Below are positions 34,411 through 47,319 of a DNA stretch of 64,000 nucleotides, one piece after another; position 1 is the first letter of the stretch, and each line of letters opens with the position of its first letter. Source of the stretch: Sanghuangporus weigelae (lineage: Eukaryota > Basidiomycota > Agaricomycetes > Hymenochaetales > Hymenochaetaceae); assembly GCA_033182465.1 (NCBI GenBank), contig CP137328.1, positions 1,736,001 to 1,800,000 on the forward strand. The letters are read 5' to 3'. The notes beneath the pieces are model-generated. The model was not told the origin of the DNA and did no database searches. It worked only from the letters and a program-made list of their open reading frames with translations. The translations under genes and the position numbers were made by a program.

Positions 34411-36816
34411 ATGGATTATGCTTCTATCTTCAAGAATAGCCGTGTCTATTGTATGTATTTTTGTCTTGTTTTGCCGATCATCGTCTCACAAACACCATCA
34501 TAGGGCTTGCATTTGTGGCTTACTGTTTGTACTTTGATGTCCAGGCGGCCGTCACCTTCTGACAAATTCTACTACAGGGGGCATCGTACTCTTTGGTTAC
34601 GATACGTGCGTACTTCGCGAATTACGCACATACTTATCCTGACAATCACCGTGATTAAGTGGTGTTGCGGGAGGCGTAGTCAATGCTAAAGCCTTTCAAG
34701 AGCACTTCCTCGCAGATGAGAATGGCAACATATCTGATAGCCGTATTACCAATACTTCTGGTAATATCGTAAGCGTGCTTCAAGCTGGGGCTTTTTTCGG
34801 TGCCTTGGGCAGCGCACCGATTTCTTGTGAGTTCAGTACGCTGATTTCTCTTAATTTTTATGTATCTGCTTAGCATGTGAAAGAAATCATTGACCATAAT
34901 GATCCTCTGAGACAGCCCTACTCGGCAGGAAGCCAACGCTAATTGCATTCTGTATCATTTTTGCTGTTGGCGCGGTAATCGGCCCTTCCTGATCATTCTT
35001 AAAATTGCTAATTTTACTTGAGAATAGGTCCTTCAAACAATTGCAGGCAACGGTAGAGGTCTCGCGTACATTTACGCGGGTCGTGTCATCGCGGGAATCG
35101 GCGTTGGCGCCATCTCAGCCGTAGCTCCTACCTACGTCTCTGAGTGCTCTCCCAAGGACGTCCGCGGACGCGTCACTGGTCTCTTTCAGATTATGGTCGC
35201 TGTCGGTGTAATGATCAGCTACTTCGTGAATTGTACGTTTATCATCACTTGTATTGAAGCGATTCTGTTTAGTATCTATATCCGCAGTCGGGATCAGCCA
35301 GCATAATCCGGTCGGATCAAAGGTCTGGCAGATTCCATTCGGAGTCCAGCTCGTACCCGGAGGTATCATGGTAAGATACAAAACCGAATCTTGTCGATTA
35401 CAATCACTAACAACGAGCTCAATCACCAGGTCCTCGGTCTGCTCACTACTAAGGAATCGCCAAGATGGTTGGCATCCCGCGGTCGCATGCACGAGGCTAT
35501 CCGAAACCTCGCATACTTACGGAAAGAACCCGTGGACTCTGAGAGTGTGCGACATGAAATGGCGGAGATCGAGGCTGCAATCGAGGAAGAACGCGAGACT
35601 CGGAAGGGGTTGGGCCTGAAGGAGGCTTTCTTCGGAAAGGGCAATTTCATTCGATTCGTCATTGCCTTCTTTATCTTCTTCCTCCAGCAATGGGCAGGAC
35701 AGAACTCGGTAAGAACAGAAAAGATAAGGCGAGGCTATCGAGAAAAAATCTGACCGAAGTATATCGTAGGTCAATTACTACGCGCCGCAAATCTTTGAGG
35801 CTGTGCGTGTCACGTCTACGATTAAGCAATAGCAAGAGAAACTAATACCCTTTCTCGCTGCAGATTGGTTACGAAGGTGCTACGAACTCGCTACTCGCAT
35901 CTGGTATCTACGGTGTTGTCAAAGTCGTAGCCACAGCCATCTTCGTCTTCTTCATGGTGGAATCTCTCGGTAGAAAATTGTCGCTTGCGATCTCTGCGTT
36001 CGGCATGGGCACACTCTTTTACATTATCGGAGCAATTCTCAAGACGCACCCACCTGGGGAGCTTGCAGAGGGTGCTTCACCACCTGCGGCTAGTAAGGCG
36101 ATGGCGGCTATGCTTTATATTTACGTCTGCTTCTACAGTATGGGATGGGGTCCTCTTCCATGGGGTGAGTACGTTTCTATCTTGGAAGTGTCTTTCCGAT
36201 ACTTGTCTCCCTACTGAATGCATGCGGCCTTGAAGTATATTCTTCCGACATCTTCCCGACGAGGACACGGCATTACGGTCTCGCGGTTGCTTCGGGGAGC
36301 CAGTGGTTGTGGAACTTCGTCGTCAGTCGGTAAGCTAATGCCTCGTACCCTCGAAGTCAGATTATGGCGATGATATTTTTCAAGAATCACACCGAACATG
36401 ATCGATGAACTAGGATGGAAAATTTTCATCATGTTTGGTGAGTTGCAAGCATACATTGCCACGCAAAAACGTATTGACGACCGATTTTTTTTTTCCTTAA
36501 AAAATAGCAACGATCAATATTGGCGCTATGTTTACGTTCTCACTGTGCGTGGAGGTTATTCTAAAAAATCTGCTGGGCACTAACTCCGAAACAATCAGCA
36601 CGATTCCCGAAACGAAAGGAAGGAGTCTTGAGGAAATGGATGTCATTTTCGGTTCTGTGACGAGAGAGGAACGCAATGCTAAGATCAAGGAGACTGAACG
36701 TGGTATGTTCGGCCCTGCATGTACTTTATGCACTATAACTCATGTATTCTTGAACAGCGCTGGAGCCAGAAGTAGTCCACGATGCTCAGTCTGACTCTAT
36801 CAAGGACAAATATTAA
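34411..36816 (+). CDS. MFS sugar/quinate-type transporter, copy B
   Basis: Paralogue of copy A with the same order of motifs. The start MDYASIFKNSR at 34411 mirrors copy A's N-terminus, and the first introns fall at the same places. Exons give GIVLFGYDT, GVAGGVVNAKAFQEHF, GRKPTLIAF, AGRVIAGIGVGAISA, ESPRWLASRGR, QQWAGQNS, FPTRTRHYG and PETKGRSLEEMDVIFG. The last exon encodes EPEVVHDAQSDSIKDKY with TAA at 36814-36816. About ten introns of 50-70 bp interrupt it, and no frameshift is required. It is likely a plasma-membrane H+-coupled sugar transporter. Divergence from copy A in loop 1 and in the tail suggests older duplication or different substrate use. Confidence 0.87.
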
Positions 36817-37402
36817 ACATTACGTCTCACAGGCATCATTTATTTCCTGTATTTCAGTCAGGAGTCTTGAGGATTTCATGTATAGTACTCGTCGTTCGGC
36901 GATTACATATTCTTATGTTCTTGAAAGCGTTACTCTCGTCGTGCTGACACATCGTAGCGACGTAGTCTTCATATTAGAATAGTACAGTCTGCAGCACTAT
37001 CCTGCGAGAATGCATCAGTGACTTGGCCCAGCGTCCAAACTAAGTACGCCTTCATAGCATTGGCTCTTAGAGAATCTGAGAACATATGCATGCTTTCCGT
37101 TCGAAAATGATCGTCCACAGTCCTTCATGGCTAAGTTGTCTGCCTAGATCAAGAGTCAAACCATAATGAAGTATGCCATCTAGTAAATTTAATTACAGAT
37201 TATCGGTACTATGCTGGACATTTAAAAAAATACATGTACAATGCAGAGGTGAGAATGCTTCCCGTGAATTTATGACGATGCAGAAAGCCGGAGCAAAAAC
37301 AGTGCAGCAAATTGGTATAAAATACGTCAAGAGCTGTTTCATGAAGTAAGCGATGCACAGAATGTTCCAAGAAACGAATGAACTCGCGTGAAGCATCGAA
37401 GT
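36817..37402. other. Intergenic, convergent 3' ends
   Basis: About 590 bases between sugar transporter B and the DHA1 transporter, which converge here. No gene was recognised. Confidence 0.45.
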
Positions 37403-39907
37403 TTATGGATTGGTAGCATATCGGCTCCTGGCACGTATTCGTTCGCCGAAAGACCAAAACAACCACGGACTTAAGCATGAAGCACGGGAAAGCATGTCAG
37501 TAAACTATGTAAACCACAACTCAGAAGTAGAACCTACGCAGGACAACCGATAGCGATTGCGAAGGCTGCAAGAATAGTGTCTCCCTTTCCATAACCTAAT
37601 GCACTATACATTGCAGGCGCGAACAGCGGGAAACCAAAGCCGGCAAGAGAGCGCAAGAAAGAGACAGCTGCCAGCGCGGATGCGGCATGCAACGTGAATG
37701 CATCGATGACATACGTCTGGATTGTTTGGAAATTGAGCACGATACCGGCGCCAATAAAGGCGAGGCCGATATCTGTCACAATCCAGTGTACATGCTTTTC
37801 AGCCGCCCACCCGAAGAGGAACAACCCGATAGGAAGACAGATCGTGCCGAGGACCATCATAGCTATCGGCACAAGCAGTGTCAAAAATGTGATAAAAGCA
37901 TATACTGAAGGCAGCAAACACACGTAATCGATATTCGGGCTTTCCAGGTCCTCCATTTCGCTGCTTGAGTCGCTTATAAATTGGATCCATAAGTCGTGCG
38001 CTGATTTGACTGACGCCTGTGAGTCCAATTCCAAGCGCAAGGTAATTAAGTCCAGCTATGCCGACGGTCTCGCCGTAAACATTCTCGAAGATGCCAGGTA
38101 CTGAAAAAAAAATGAGTCTATGCGGAGGAAAATGGTTTGGTAGCAACGATCCGTCTTACCTGTCGTCAATATCAGATACACAAGGCCATATCTGTAAGAT
38201 TTTTGACATTAAATTCATGATGCTACACTGTCGCAGACAAAACGACGCACACAAATGCCATGTAGACCCCAAGAAGTTGGATTATAGGCTCGTATGCAAA
38301 CAGGACGAATGGTCGAATAATCGCCTTTTTGAAGACGTGCTTCCAACTGAACGGGGAGAATTCAGTGATTTTCTTCGAATAAGCGAAGAATAGTAACTTA
38401 CTTGCGGTCCATTCCTTGGTAAGGTGTTGTTATCCGGTCAACACCTTCGCCTGTTTTGGGGACCCCTAGCCGCTTCCGCAACTTGGTGGCCTTTCGTTCA
38501 AGTAATATAGGAGGGAAAGCTAAATCAACGAGATTAATAAAGAGTGACGAATGAAATGAGAGCCATTAATACTTACTCTCCTTCAGAAAGAAGATGCCAA
38601 GGATTTGCACAAAACCGTCAACGATCGAAGTGCTCCAAAACTAAAGGTTTTTGTGTCACAATGCATAAATTCTCTGTACTGTATATTCTCATGGTACTCA
38701 CTACCCAGCGCCATGTTGAGTGTTCTGCAATCCAGGATCCACATACTGGCCCGATGACTGGACTATAAGGGGAGCTTGATAAGGAAGGAAGAAACTTTTT
38801 CGGATAATACCATACCCTAAAAGAGGAGCAAGCGAGTATAAGGCGATAGCTTGTCCACGTTCCTCGGCACGCCACAGGTCCCCGAGAACTCCACCGCCAA
38901 TCTGTTGTACACGGAATGAGCACATCACGGAAACCGATGACAGCAGAAAGCACATACGGAGAGGGGTGCACTACCACCAAGACCAGCGAGGAAACGAAAG
39001 ACCACAAGCTCGGAAGTATTCTCAGCGCCCCCACAGGCGGTGTTCCAAACTGATCGGACCAAGGAGACGTTGAAACGAAGTAAATGGAAAGGAAGATGCT
39101 TCTCACCAAGATACCAAAGATTGGCAATTTGTAGGACACGCGAGCGCTGCGCGAGATAGCAGGATTGTTTCCTGTTAACATTGGGTTGCAGAACAAAGCT
39201 ATTGAACCTACCCCATACAACTCAGACAACGGACCGAGGAATAGAGGCCCGAACGCTTTTTAAATATGAGCAACCAACAAAGAAAAGAATCGCTGCCGCA
39301 GAAGTACCATATCCCAGAACAAAGACCGAAGTGCTCATGGCTAAGACCACAGTGCTCGTAATACCCAAGTGGAGAGCCAGCTGGTCAGAAGCGGGAGCAA
39401 TCATGGATGAGGAGACAGGTGAGATGAATGTGAATGCTACATGGACAAGTGTCAACTTCAGCAAAACGAGATGGAGAAGAATAGCACGAACCGGAAACGA
39501 TAAGCGTTGCTATCCATTTCTTTTTGTAGGACCAACTGGGGGGAAATGGTCCGATATTAGATTGATTCACTCACAGATAAAAGCTCATACGCATACTTCA
39601 GAGGATTAAAAGGGTCTTCTGGACCATCCCAATCCACGATCATCACGCCACCCTTCTCTTTCACTCCAGAGAAACCCGCTTCAAGTACCTTGGGGCTTTC
39701 ATGTTGTGGAGAAATATTGTCAGCTGAAGCGAGTGAATTCCGTCGTGTCGTGTCTACGCTTTGATGATTCGGATGTTCATCTTCGGCCAGCTGTGTTTGC
39801 GAAGTACTAGTCTCGCCGCTCTTTTCTTTGAGAGGAACATCAACGGGCGGGTCGGGATGGAGAGACGCCATTGAGACGTCAGTAATTTCACTTCGAGAGC
39901 CCGCCAT
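37403..39907 (-). CDS. MFS drug:H+ antiporter (DHA1 type)
   Basis: A multi-exon major facilitator of the DHA1 type. A long hydrophilic N-terminus (start MAGSRSEITD at 39907) ends in the family box WDGPEDPFNPLKNWSYKKKW. Then come SSSMIAPASDQLALHLG, LGYAFGPLFLGPLSELYGR, LQIANLWYL, NTACGGAENTSELVVFRFLAG, GVLGDLWRAEERGQAIALYS and GPVCGSWIAEHSTWRW. A central loop with KTGEGVDRI follows, then LGTICLPIGLFLFGW, SFLRSLAGFGFPLFAP and GKGDTILAAFAIAIGCPAP. The last exon gives LFWSFGERIRARSRYATNP with TAA at 37403-37405. Twelve membrane segments are expected. Typical roles are export of drugs, toxins or metabolites. Introns of 45-60 bp occur throughout and no break was found. Confidence 0.86.
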
Positions 39908-40400
39908 CGCTATGCACGATGCGCAGAGGACACGAGACGGCGTGGGATGCAGCTGACATTGATACATATGTATTTATACGACGCGCCGGGGAAGGGCAGA
40001 GGAGCTCGTTCGGCATCCGTTTCGGCGGAAGTGCATATCCACGAATGGTGATTGGTCAAAATTAAACCAAGTCCGAGCCGTGACATACAGATTTTATTTA
40101 TATCTCCGATCATTCCGTTATTGGTCACTGTAATTGTAAACGTAATACTTTCTTTGTCGTAAACAAAAAAAGAAAATTGTATTGATTGATTGTCAACGAA
40201 GGTAGCGAGACCTTGCGACAAAGTACTAGCTAGACAACAAAAGATAGAGCATTGAGTGCACAAGGATACATATCATGGGGCAGAAAGGGGGATAAAATGT
40301 AAAGAACGGGAGAAGCTCTTTTTTTTTGAGGAAGTCCAAGTTGTCCTGCAAGTTCGTGTATATAGCCATCCTGTACAGAAGGAAGAATGTAAAAGACACA
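39908..40400. other. Intergenic, no gene seen
   Basis: About 490 AT-rich bases upstream of the DHA1 gene and downstream of the Byr4/Bfa1-like gene. Short A and T runs are present. Nothing else was recognised. Confidence 0.45.
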
Positions 40401-43400
40401 TCACAGGGCCACTCCCGTAGAAGCGACAGAGGCGGTCAGCGACACTGTAGCGCTCTCCATACGGAGCAAAAGGCCTTTGACCTCCGCTAAACAGTCGTGT
40501 AACCGCGATGTCACGACCCGAGCATTTTCTAGTAATGGTTTGATATTTTCAGGTGTCATTGCGAGCTTCAGCTGCGGACCTGGTAGAACAGAGGGAGGAG
40601 GAACATCGGACGACGGAATACTCTTGCCGCATGCTTTCTGTGGAACCGCACGCATCTGCTTCTCACAATACTTGTCTCTTCCTGCTCGCGAATGAGGCCT
40701 TCGTGAGGTTTCTGGGGTCTGTCGGCCAGAAACAAGCTCAGAGCCAGCGGACAACACGCTAACGTCATTTTCATCCACATGTGAGAGACGCGCAGACCGC
40801 AAGTTCGTTAGAGCCTGATCCTGCGACGCAAAGCTCCCTTGGGACGAATTAAACGTGAGCGTGTGGTGTTTCAAGGAGACAGGCCCGGTTGGAGGTATCG
40901 AGAGGCGATTCTGTTGCTTCCTCTTGCGTAGCTTCATTGTGGACCCTCTTCCCGAGGGTTCGTCTGCGATCGCAGCGAGCTGAGCGTCGATATCTGAGGT
41001 CGAGTCCATTCTGTCCCAGTCGGAATCATCAATGTCATCGTAGAGCGTCTCGCGAGACGTGTCAGCTTGAATCCCTGTCTCTATTCCCGAGATATCGACG
41101 GATGTTTCTGGATGTTCACAGCTTCTCTCTGGAGAATCAGTCGCGTTTACGGCTTTGTGCTTTTGGCCTAGCCGAAACAAGGAGGCCAGACTCGGTCGAC
41201 GAGGTGACGATTTGTGAGAGAGCAGCTTCCCAGTAAAAATATTGTACACTTCGTCAGGAGACCGCATGGATTGCATCAATGCCGCGCTCGTTTCAGACTT
41301 TCGCCTAACATTTGCATTGTGTGAAGGGATGCCTGACACGGTATTATATCCGTACGGATGGTTGTCCGTTTGCTGGGCATTGCTATCAAACGAGGATTCA
41401 GTGTCGAGAGTTGTTGAAGAATGAGCAACAAGCATTTCGTGTTGGCCTTGGCTTTGCAGAGCACGAGCTGTGCTGCGTTTCAGACTCCTCAGCATATCAC
41501 GTATCCCAACAAGTCGACTTGTTCTTTTCTTCTTCGGAGTTCCAGGAGGTTGATTGGTCATAGCTGATTCGTCGGTAGGAAGGGTAAGTGTGCTGTCCAT
41601 TGCTTCATCTGCTTCCCCCCATTTCGATGAGACATCAGGAACATCCAGTTGCGCGCCTTCTTTCACTGACTCTGCGTTGTTCAACATCTCCTTCAAAAGA
41701 TACAATTGCCGGTGTGCTAAGTCATGGCGACCCATTGCTGCACGCCAGGACACAAGCGGAGGTGGAGTACTTGCCAACGGGTTCTTCGAACTCTTCGGGT
41801 CGGGTTGTAAAAAATCGGTCTTTCCTTCGTCTCCTGAAAGTGTCACTACTCGCTCACGAGTTCTATTTCGTTCTGTTGATTCACTACGGCTACCAGAACC
41901 AGACGGAACCGGCTCCGCGGCCGGTTCCGTGACGTTCCCAGTACCCAATTCAATGAGCAGATCCGCACATTCCCAAGCAATGCTGTACTTCGCATCAATG
42001 GCTTGAAATCCCGAAGCGAGAGCTGTGTAATCGATGCTAGGAGGCGGAGGGTTCGACCTTGATCTTGTTCGCGAATCGGAACGCGAAAGACTGAAAAGAC
42101 TACCTGTCGGCGATGTCGCACGAGACAGAGGGCGAGGGGCGTCAAGGATACCCTGAACTTGCGCGGCAATCGCAAAATAACTAGTTCGAAGTTCTTGCAT
42201 CTCTGATGACGTATGTCTCAGCACAATTTAGACTAGACTAGACTAGACAAAGATAAATCTTACGTTCAACACGGGCGGCGAACTCTCGGACCCGGCCTAA
42301 ATCCCTTTTCAAGCCGTCCTGAGCCCTACTGATTCTACTGGGTATCTTCAGGTCACCCAGCGAATTCCTTCGGAAGACGTTTGCGCTTCCATTTGCAGTG
42401 CCATTCTCCGGATGGTCCATACCAATTGGAAGAGGCGAAGCACGACCGAGAGATGCGATCTGAGAAGCTGAACCAAGGCGCGAAACAGGAACGCTTTGAT
42501 TTAGAGACGAGGAAGTTGCGAATGACGAAGATTTGGAATGCGTGAGGGCAGGCAATTCACCGGACCGCCGATGGCTTCCTGCAGAGGGCCAATTACGTGG
42601 CTGACTAGCAACCGGAGATGCGACGTCTCCGTATATAGCCTCTACAGCTAGGGACTGGGAAATAGCAGATGCTTCCTTAGCTAACGAGTCAGAACGTATG
42701 TCTTGATGAGAAGGAATAGAAGGAACTGGAGGTATTCCCGATACAGGACTCTGCGCGTGTACTTGTTCATGGGTCGGATTTTGCTGCTGCCGCTGCTGCG
42801 AGTGAGCACTATTGAGACTTATGCGGCGCAAACTTCCCATGAATCCCCTATGACCGACTTTTTCATCCGAACCTTTGTCTGAATGAGCCAAATCTTCGCT
42901 GCTCGGGGCTGTTGCTGTTGCACCGGATGCACTAAAACTTCTCCCGCTTGCGTCGAGACTTGGGGCGAGCGGAACACGTGATCCGCTTTCCTTCACGGCT
43001 GATCCAGAGAAGTGGCGGGGCACAACTGAACGCGTTCTACTAGAACCGAGAGCTGATGGACGTGGGTTAGAGCCGGGAAGGCGCGGTCTGAGTCGAGTTG
43101 GTGTTTCCCCACTCAATGGCGTTGACACTTGTCGACGGGTGAGCCCATACATGGACATTCGAGATGAACTGCCGTCAGATGAGTCCTTCCCACGTTCAGG
43201 TGAGGAAGCCGACGACGACCTCTTAGTCATGAACTTCTGACCGAACGCACGAATTCTGGCTCTGCGAGGTGAGGCCGTAAGTCCCGCTTCTGAATCTCCG
43301 GATTGGCTACTCTCTGTGGTCATTGATACTGCTTGTGGGATTGCAACTCGCAAATGCCCTCTTTCCCTAAACTCTGCACGGGTTACGTCCTGGACTTCGG

Positions 43401-45097
43401 TCGCGAGGTTTGGACGCGCGCTGCCCGTTGGGTCCGTTTCCAACCCATTCGAAGAACCACGAAAAAACTGGTTCGGACTAGGAGTCTGCGTAGGACCAGT
43501 GTGAATGCTCGCTTCAGGAGATTGCAAAAACGGAAATCTTGAAAGTGGAGGGTGCTGAACATTCATGACATGAGATCGAGGTCGAGGTGTCCTATTGTTA
43601 TCAAATCGGTCTGATTCTGCATCACGCGCTCTCGTCGAGAACGAGCTAGGGGGAGCTGCATCTGTGGGGGACCGTATATTCTGATCATTTGGCCTTGAAC
43701 TAAATTCTTCACCCGTCGTGGTACTTGCGCATTTTCGGCCCCAGCGTCTAATACTGCCTAGACGTGCCAATAGAGGACTTTTGCTTGCGGATGTCGGTGA
43801 CAGAGGTACAGACGGTGTTGATGACGCTTGAGCAGAAGACGACGGAGTCACTGGCGGCACTGCAGTCGCTCCGTTCGTCAACGGAGGGGGAGTGCATGGC
43901 CTAGAACGTGGTGTCGAGGGACGATGAAAAACCGGTTCGGCCACTGCCTTGTCATCAAGTTCGAGAATACTAGAGTCCAAATGCGGAGGCCTGCTTTTCT
44001 TTCGCAGACGTCGGCGCTCTCTGGGCGTTATGTCTGAACTTTGCGGAAAGCGATTAGGGTTTATGAATTTCTGCTGCAGCGGAGACGTCGGGGATGACTC
44101 AGCGGAGTGAGTACGCCTGAGGGAAAGAGCAAGATGTGCTGTTGAGCCGTATGTCGAATCTCTGTCACGTTGTCCTCCGGACGTCGTAGTTGCAGGAATC
44201 GAGAAAACCGAATGGCTCGGTGAAGAACGCGTAAATGGCGATGGAGGAGACGCGTATGGTCCAGACGCGTCACCTGAAGGGATTGTAGGGAGAAATGTTG
44301 GCAGAGGAGGCAACGGCGGCAACGGTGGAAGAGGTTCGTTAGAAAGGGAGCTTAAGGGCTTTCTCCGAGATCGCGAAGTCACTGTCTTGTCTTCGTCATT
44401 ACGATCGAAGCCCATCTCACGATCGAAATCTTCCAACTCGTCATCCGACGTATCCCACGCAGGACTCAGAGGTTTTCCTCTCCGAGACCGCTTTGAACGT
44501 GCACTTGGGCCTGCACCTGGACTACTCGTCGTTATACCCATCTCAAAATCTTCGTCCCAGTTTTCTTCCACGAGTTCTTCGCTTGTTTGAGCACGCATGG
44601 GCCCCCGATGACGACTCGGCGCTGACGACCTTGCCGGAGAATCGGCGGACTCGAAAAAATCGTCGTCCCAGTTTTCTCGATCTTCCTGTCTGCTAACTCG
44701 TTTAGGCCCAAGTGCGGTACGCTGGCGCTGCGAAGCGGGTGATTCGGACCAAGCACGAAGACCGTCGGTGACATTACGTTGCGGGGTCTGAGGGGAATGA
44801 AATTGGACTACTCTCGTCAGCAGCTTTTCGTGAAGACATGTACATATTGATGGTCATACCCGTATCCTCATTGTCAGATCCGGACTTGCCCTTTCTATCG
44901 TTCTTTGAGGATGAGCCTGTAGCTGGGTGCTTAGAAGACTGCATGCTGTGTGCCTCTAATCGGAATTCGTCATCCCAGTTTTCGGACAGCGCTGCGACCA
45001 CAGTTGATGATCAAAATGGAGACGCGTAATAAGAACGGGGAATAGACGTACACTTGATATTCTTGCATGACTTTTCCAAAGAAGACGGAGCCATCAT
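40401..45097 (-). CDS. Byr4/Bfa1-like protein with ENWD repeats
   Basis: A very long, Ser/Pro/Arg-rich protein of roughly 1,500 residues. The short first exon starts MAPSSLEKSCKNIK near 45094 and is spliced to SENWDDEF. The motif E-N-W-D-(D/E)-(D/E)-F appears three times: SENWDDEFRLE (about 44960), ENWDDDFFES (about 44670) and EENWDEDFEM (about 44560). Such WD(D/E)-F repeats mark the Byr4/Bfa1 class of GTPase-activating scaffold acting on Spg1/Tem1 in the septation or mitotic exit network. A proline stretch (PLPPLPPLPPLP), a basic block RARIRAFGQKFMTKR, and C-terminal helices (MQELRTSYFAIAAQV and LHDCLAEVKGLLLRM) follow. An intron near 42225-42275 carries a tagtc repeat. Family assignment rests on the repeats and organisation only. 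An unrelated disordered scaffold is possible. Confidence 0.55.
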
Positions 45098-45263
45098 TCC
45101 AGAGAAAGATCAAAAATGAAGTCGAGCCATTGCAGTCTGGTCGTCGTCCGGTCGGTGATGAAGTATTACGTTTAATTTTAACAGAGGGTCACGTGCCAAT
45201 CCTGAGACAAGAGAATATATCAATACTAATCTAATAGTCACACTGTTTCCTGTGCAAGCCACC
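45098..45263. promoter_or_regulatory. Short divergent promoter
   Basis: Only 166 bases separate the start of the Byr4/Bfa1-like gene (minus) from that of the first CRN-type gene (plus), so both promoters must overlap. No TATA box was seen. Confidence 0.45.
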
Positions 45264-47283
45264 ATGTCGAACAGTGTGCTATACTTCATTTTGTGTCCCG
45301 GAGACGCAAATATCGGACCAGAAGAAGTAACTCTGGGGAAAGAGGTACTTGTTTCTCACCTCCGTGATACGATTTATGACAGGCACAAGAAAATGTTTGA
45401 ACGTCTCGGTTGTGATCGCAGCGAACTCGTCGCGTACACGGTGAATCGATAGGTTCCTCTGTCTCATGTCGTGTTGTGCTTATCCAAAGAAGCCGTCCGA
45501 TTTGAAAGAAAAAGGAAACGGGGCTCTGCTTGAACGAGTGACGGCTAGCATCTCCAAGAAAAATTTCGTTCATCATCGTGATCCACTAGACACGGTTTTC
45601 AGCCACGGCTTTGGCAAGGGCCTAATTCATTTGGTGCTCAAAGTGCAACTGATCCAGATTCGTGAGTCGCTGGCTTTTTTGGCCCAGCTCATCCTATGTG
45701 ATACAAAATGATTTATCCATTTTGAATCTGCTGTAGCTTCGTCTTTCAAACGACCGAGATCTCCCTCCCAGGATGACGGGGTGGAACAACGTGAGCGTTT
45801 CCAAACTGGTTATGGCTGAAATTCAAAGTATGTTCAGGACATAATAAGCAAGTCAACTTCGGATTGAGGGCGCTTGCTCCCTCAAGTGCTGCGAAAACTA
45901 GCGAGATGCGTTCCCAGCAGTCAAAGATCCCTATATATAACGGGCGCCTCGGCGATCTTTGTGGCCCGCCTATTGCAATTTATCACCAAGCATTCGCAAG
46001 AATGAAGGATGACCTTGACCATCCTGAAGGAATAGAAGTGACAGCCGAAGAGCTAAAGTGGACGCACCAACTTTTCGAGGGATCAATGAAATTCTATAGG
46101 TCTGAAGGTGCGCTAGTCGATGGAACAAGGGATCTGTGGGAAAAGCTTCTTGGCGTAGTGATAAGAAAGCTCGTGTCTGAGGGCGGTGAAACGATCGCGA
46201 ACGGTGGTGCGACAGTCGACTGTTTTGTAAGCGGAGCCAGCTGCGAACGTGCCCTCATTTGCGACTTCGAATGGAAGCAAGACCTCAGAAGCCCAGGTGA
46301 CGTGGGCTTTCGGGGAGGTTGCTCATACCAGAAGATTGTCGAGCAGTCGGTGGTATCATTTTCTTACGGACCATTAGATTTATTTTAACTAACAGCTTTT
46401 TTAGAACAAAAGAATTCGTAACAGTACCTGTTGCCCTTGTCTGATTATCGGCATAATTGGTCCATATTTCTGCATCATGGGTGCCGTTTTCGTTGACATC
46501 CCAATTATGGAATTGCTCACGGGCTGGGTTTATCTCAACGACAAGCCCCAAGGATACGTGCTCGGCATCGCACGTATTTTGAAAGCCGCAAAGAATACAC
46601 TGTGTCGCTTGAGAGATTACTACCTGAATGTCCCACTTAAAGACGAACCTGATCGTGTTGCTTACCCGCCTATGCCAGTTGTAAAAGACGGATCGCCGCA
46701 GCCACCTGCCCTGCGTTACATTGATAGACTGATAAAGGAAGACAAGGCACGTCCCTTGTTCCGCGCACAAATGGGCGACCGTGATGTGATTGTAAAGTTC
46801 TCGGATCGATATTGCAGGGATGCTCACGAGCATCTGGCTTTGGAGGAGCTTGCGCCCGCACTGCACTTTTGTGAACCTATCCGGGGAGGGCTTTACATGG
46901 TCGTAATGGATTATGTCAAAGAGGTAGCTGCAAACGATTCGGCTGGGAAGATCCCATGCGAAGCTTATAACGATGTCGTAAAAGCGATCAAATTGTTGCA
47001 TGAAAACGACTTGGTCTTTGGAGACCTGCGTCGGCCCAACCTCCTTGTTGTGGATAGAACGAACAAGGGACGCAAGGGAGTTCTACTGGTCGACTTCGAT
47101 TGGTGCGGCAAGGACGGAGATGCAAAGTACCCTGATACTTTGAATGATACTGGAGAGATCGATTGGGCAGTGGGTGTTGAGCGAAATGGTCCGATGAAGA
47201 AAGAGCACGATCTGTATCGGTTGAAAAGGCTTGAAGCGCTCATTCCTTACGAGGATTTTGTCCTCTGCTGCAGCAATGGTTGA
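45264..47283 (+). CDS. Crinkler-type effector: Ub-like header, REase-like domain, kinase
   Basis: The first exon starts MSNSVLYFILCPGD and a second exon gives KPSDLKEKGNGALLER, DPLDTVFSHGF and IHLVLKV. Together these resemble the ubiquitin-like CRN header. A short basic linker SSFKRPRSPSQDD follows. The exon from about 45860 has LICDFEWKQ and GGCSYQKIVEQ, the E-x-K and QxxxSY-like elements of the REase superfamily domain found in CRN proteins. A Cys-rich hydrophobic segment (NSTCCPCLIIGIIGPYFC) precedes an atypical kinase with VIVKF (Lys), MVVMDYV (hinge), HENDLVFGDLRRPN (catalytic loop) and LLVDFDW (DFG position). It ends CCSNG at 47283. CRN proteins of oomycetes and fungi act on host nuclei or in conflict. 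The role here is inferred, not shown. Confidence 0.72.
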
Positions 47284-47319
47284 GGTAGGTGCAGCTGACT
47301 CGTGTTTATTATCGTGCTA

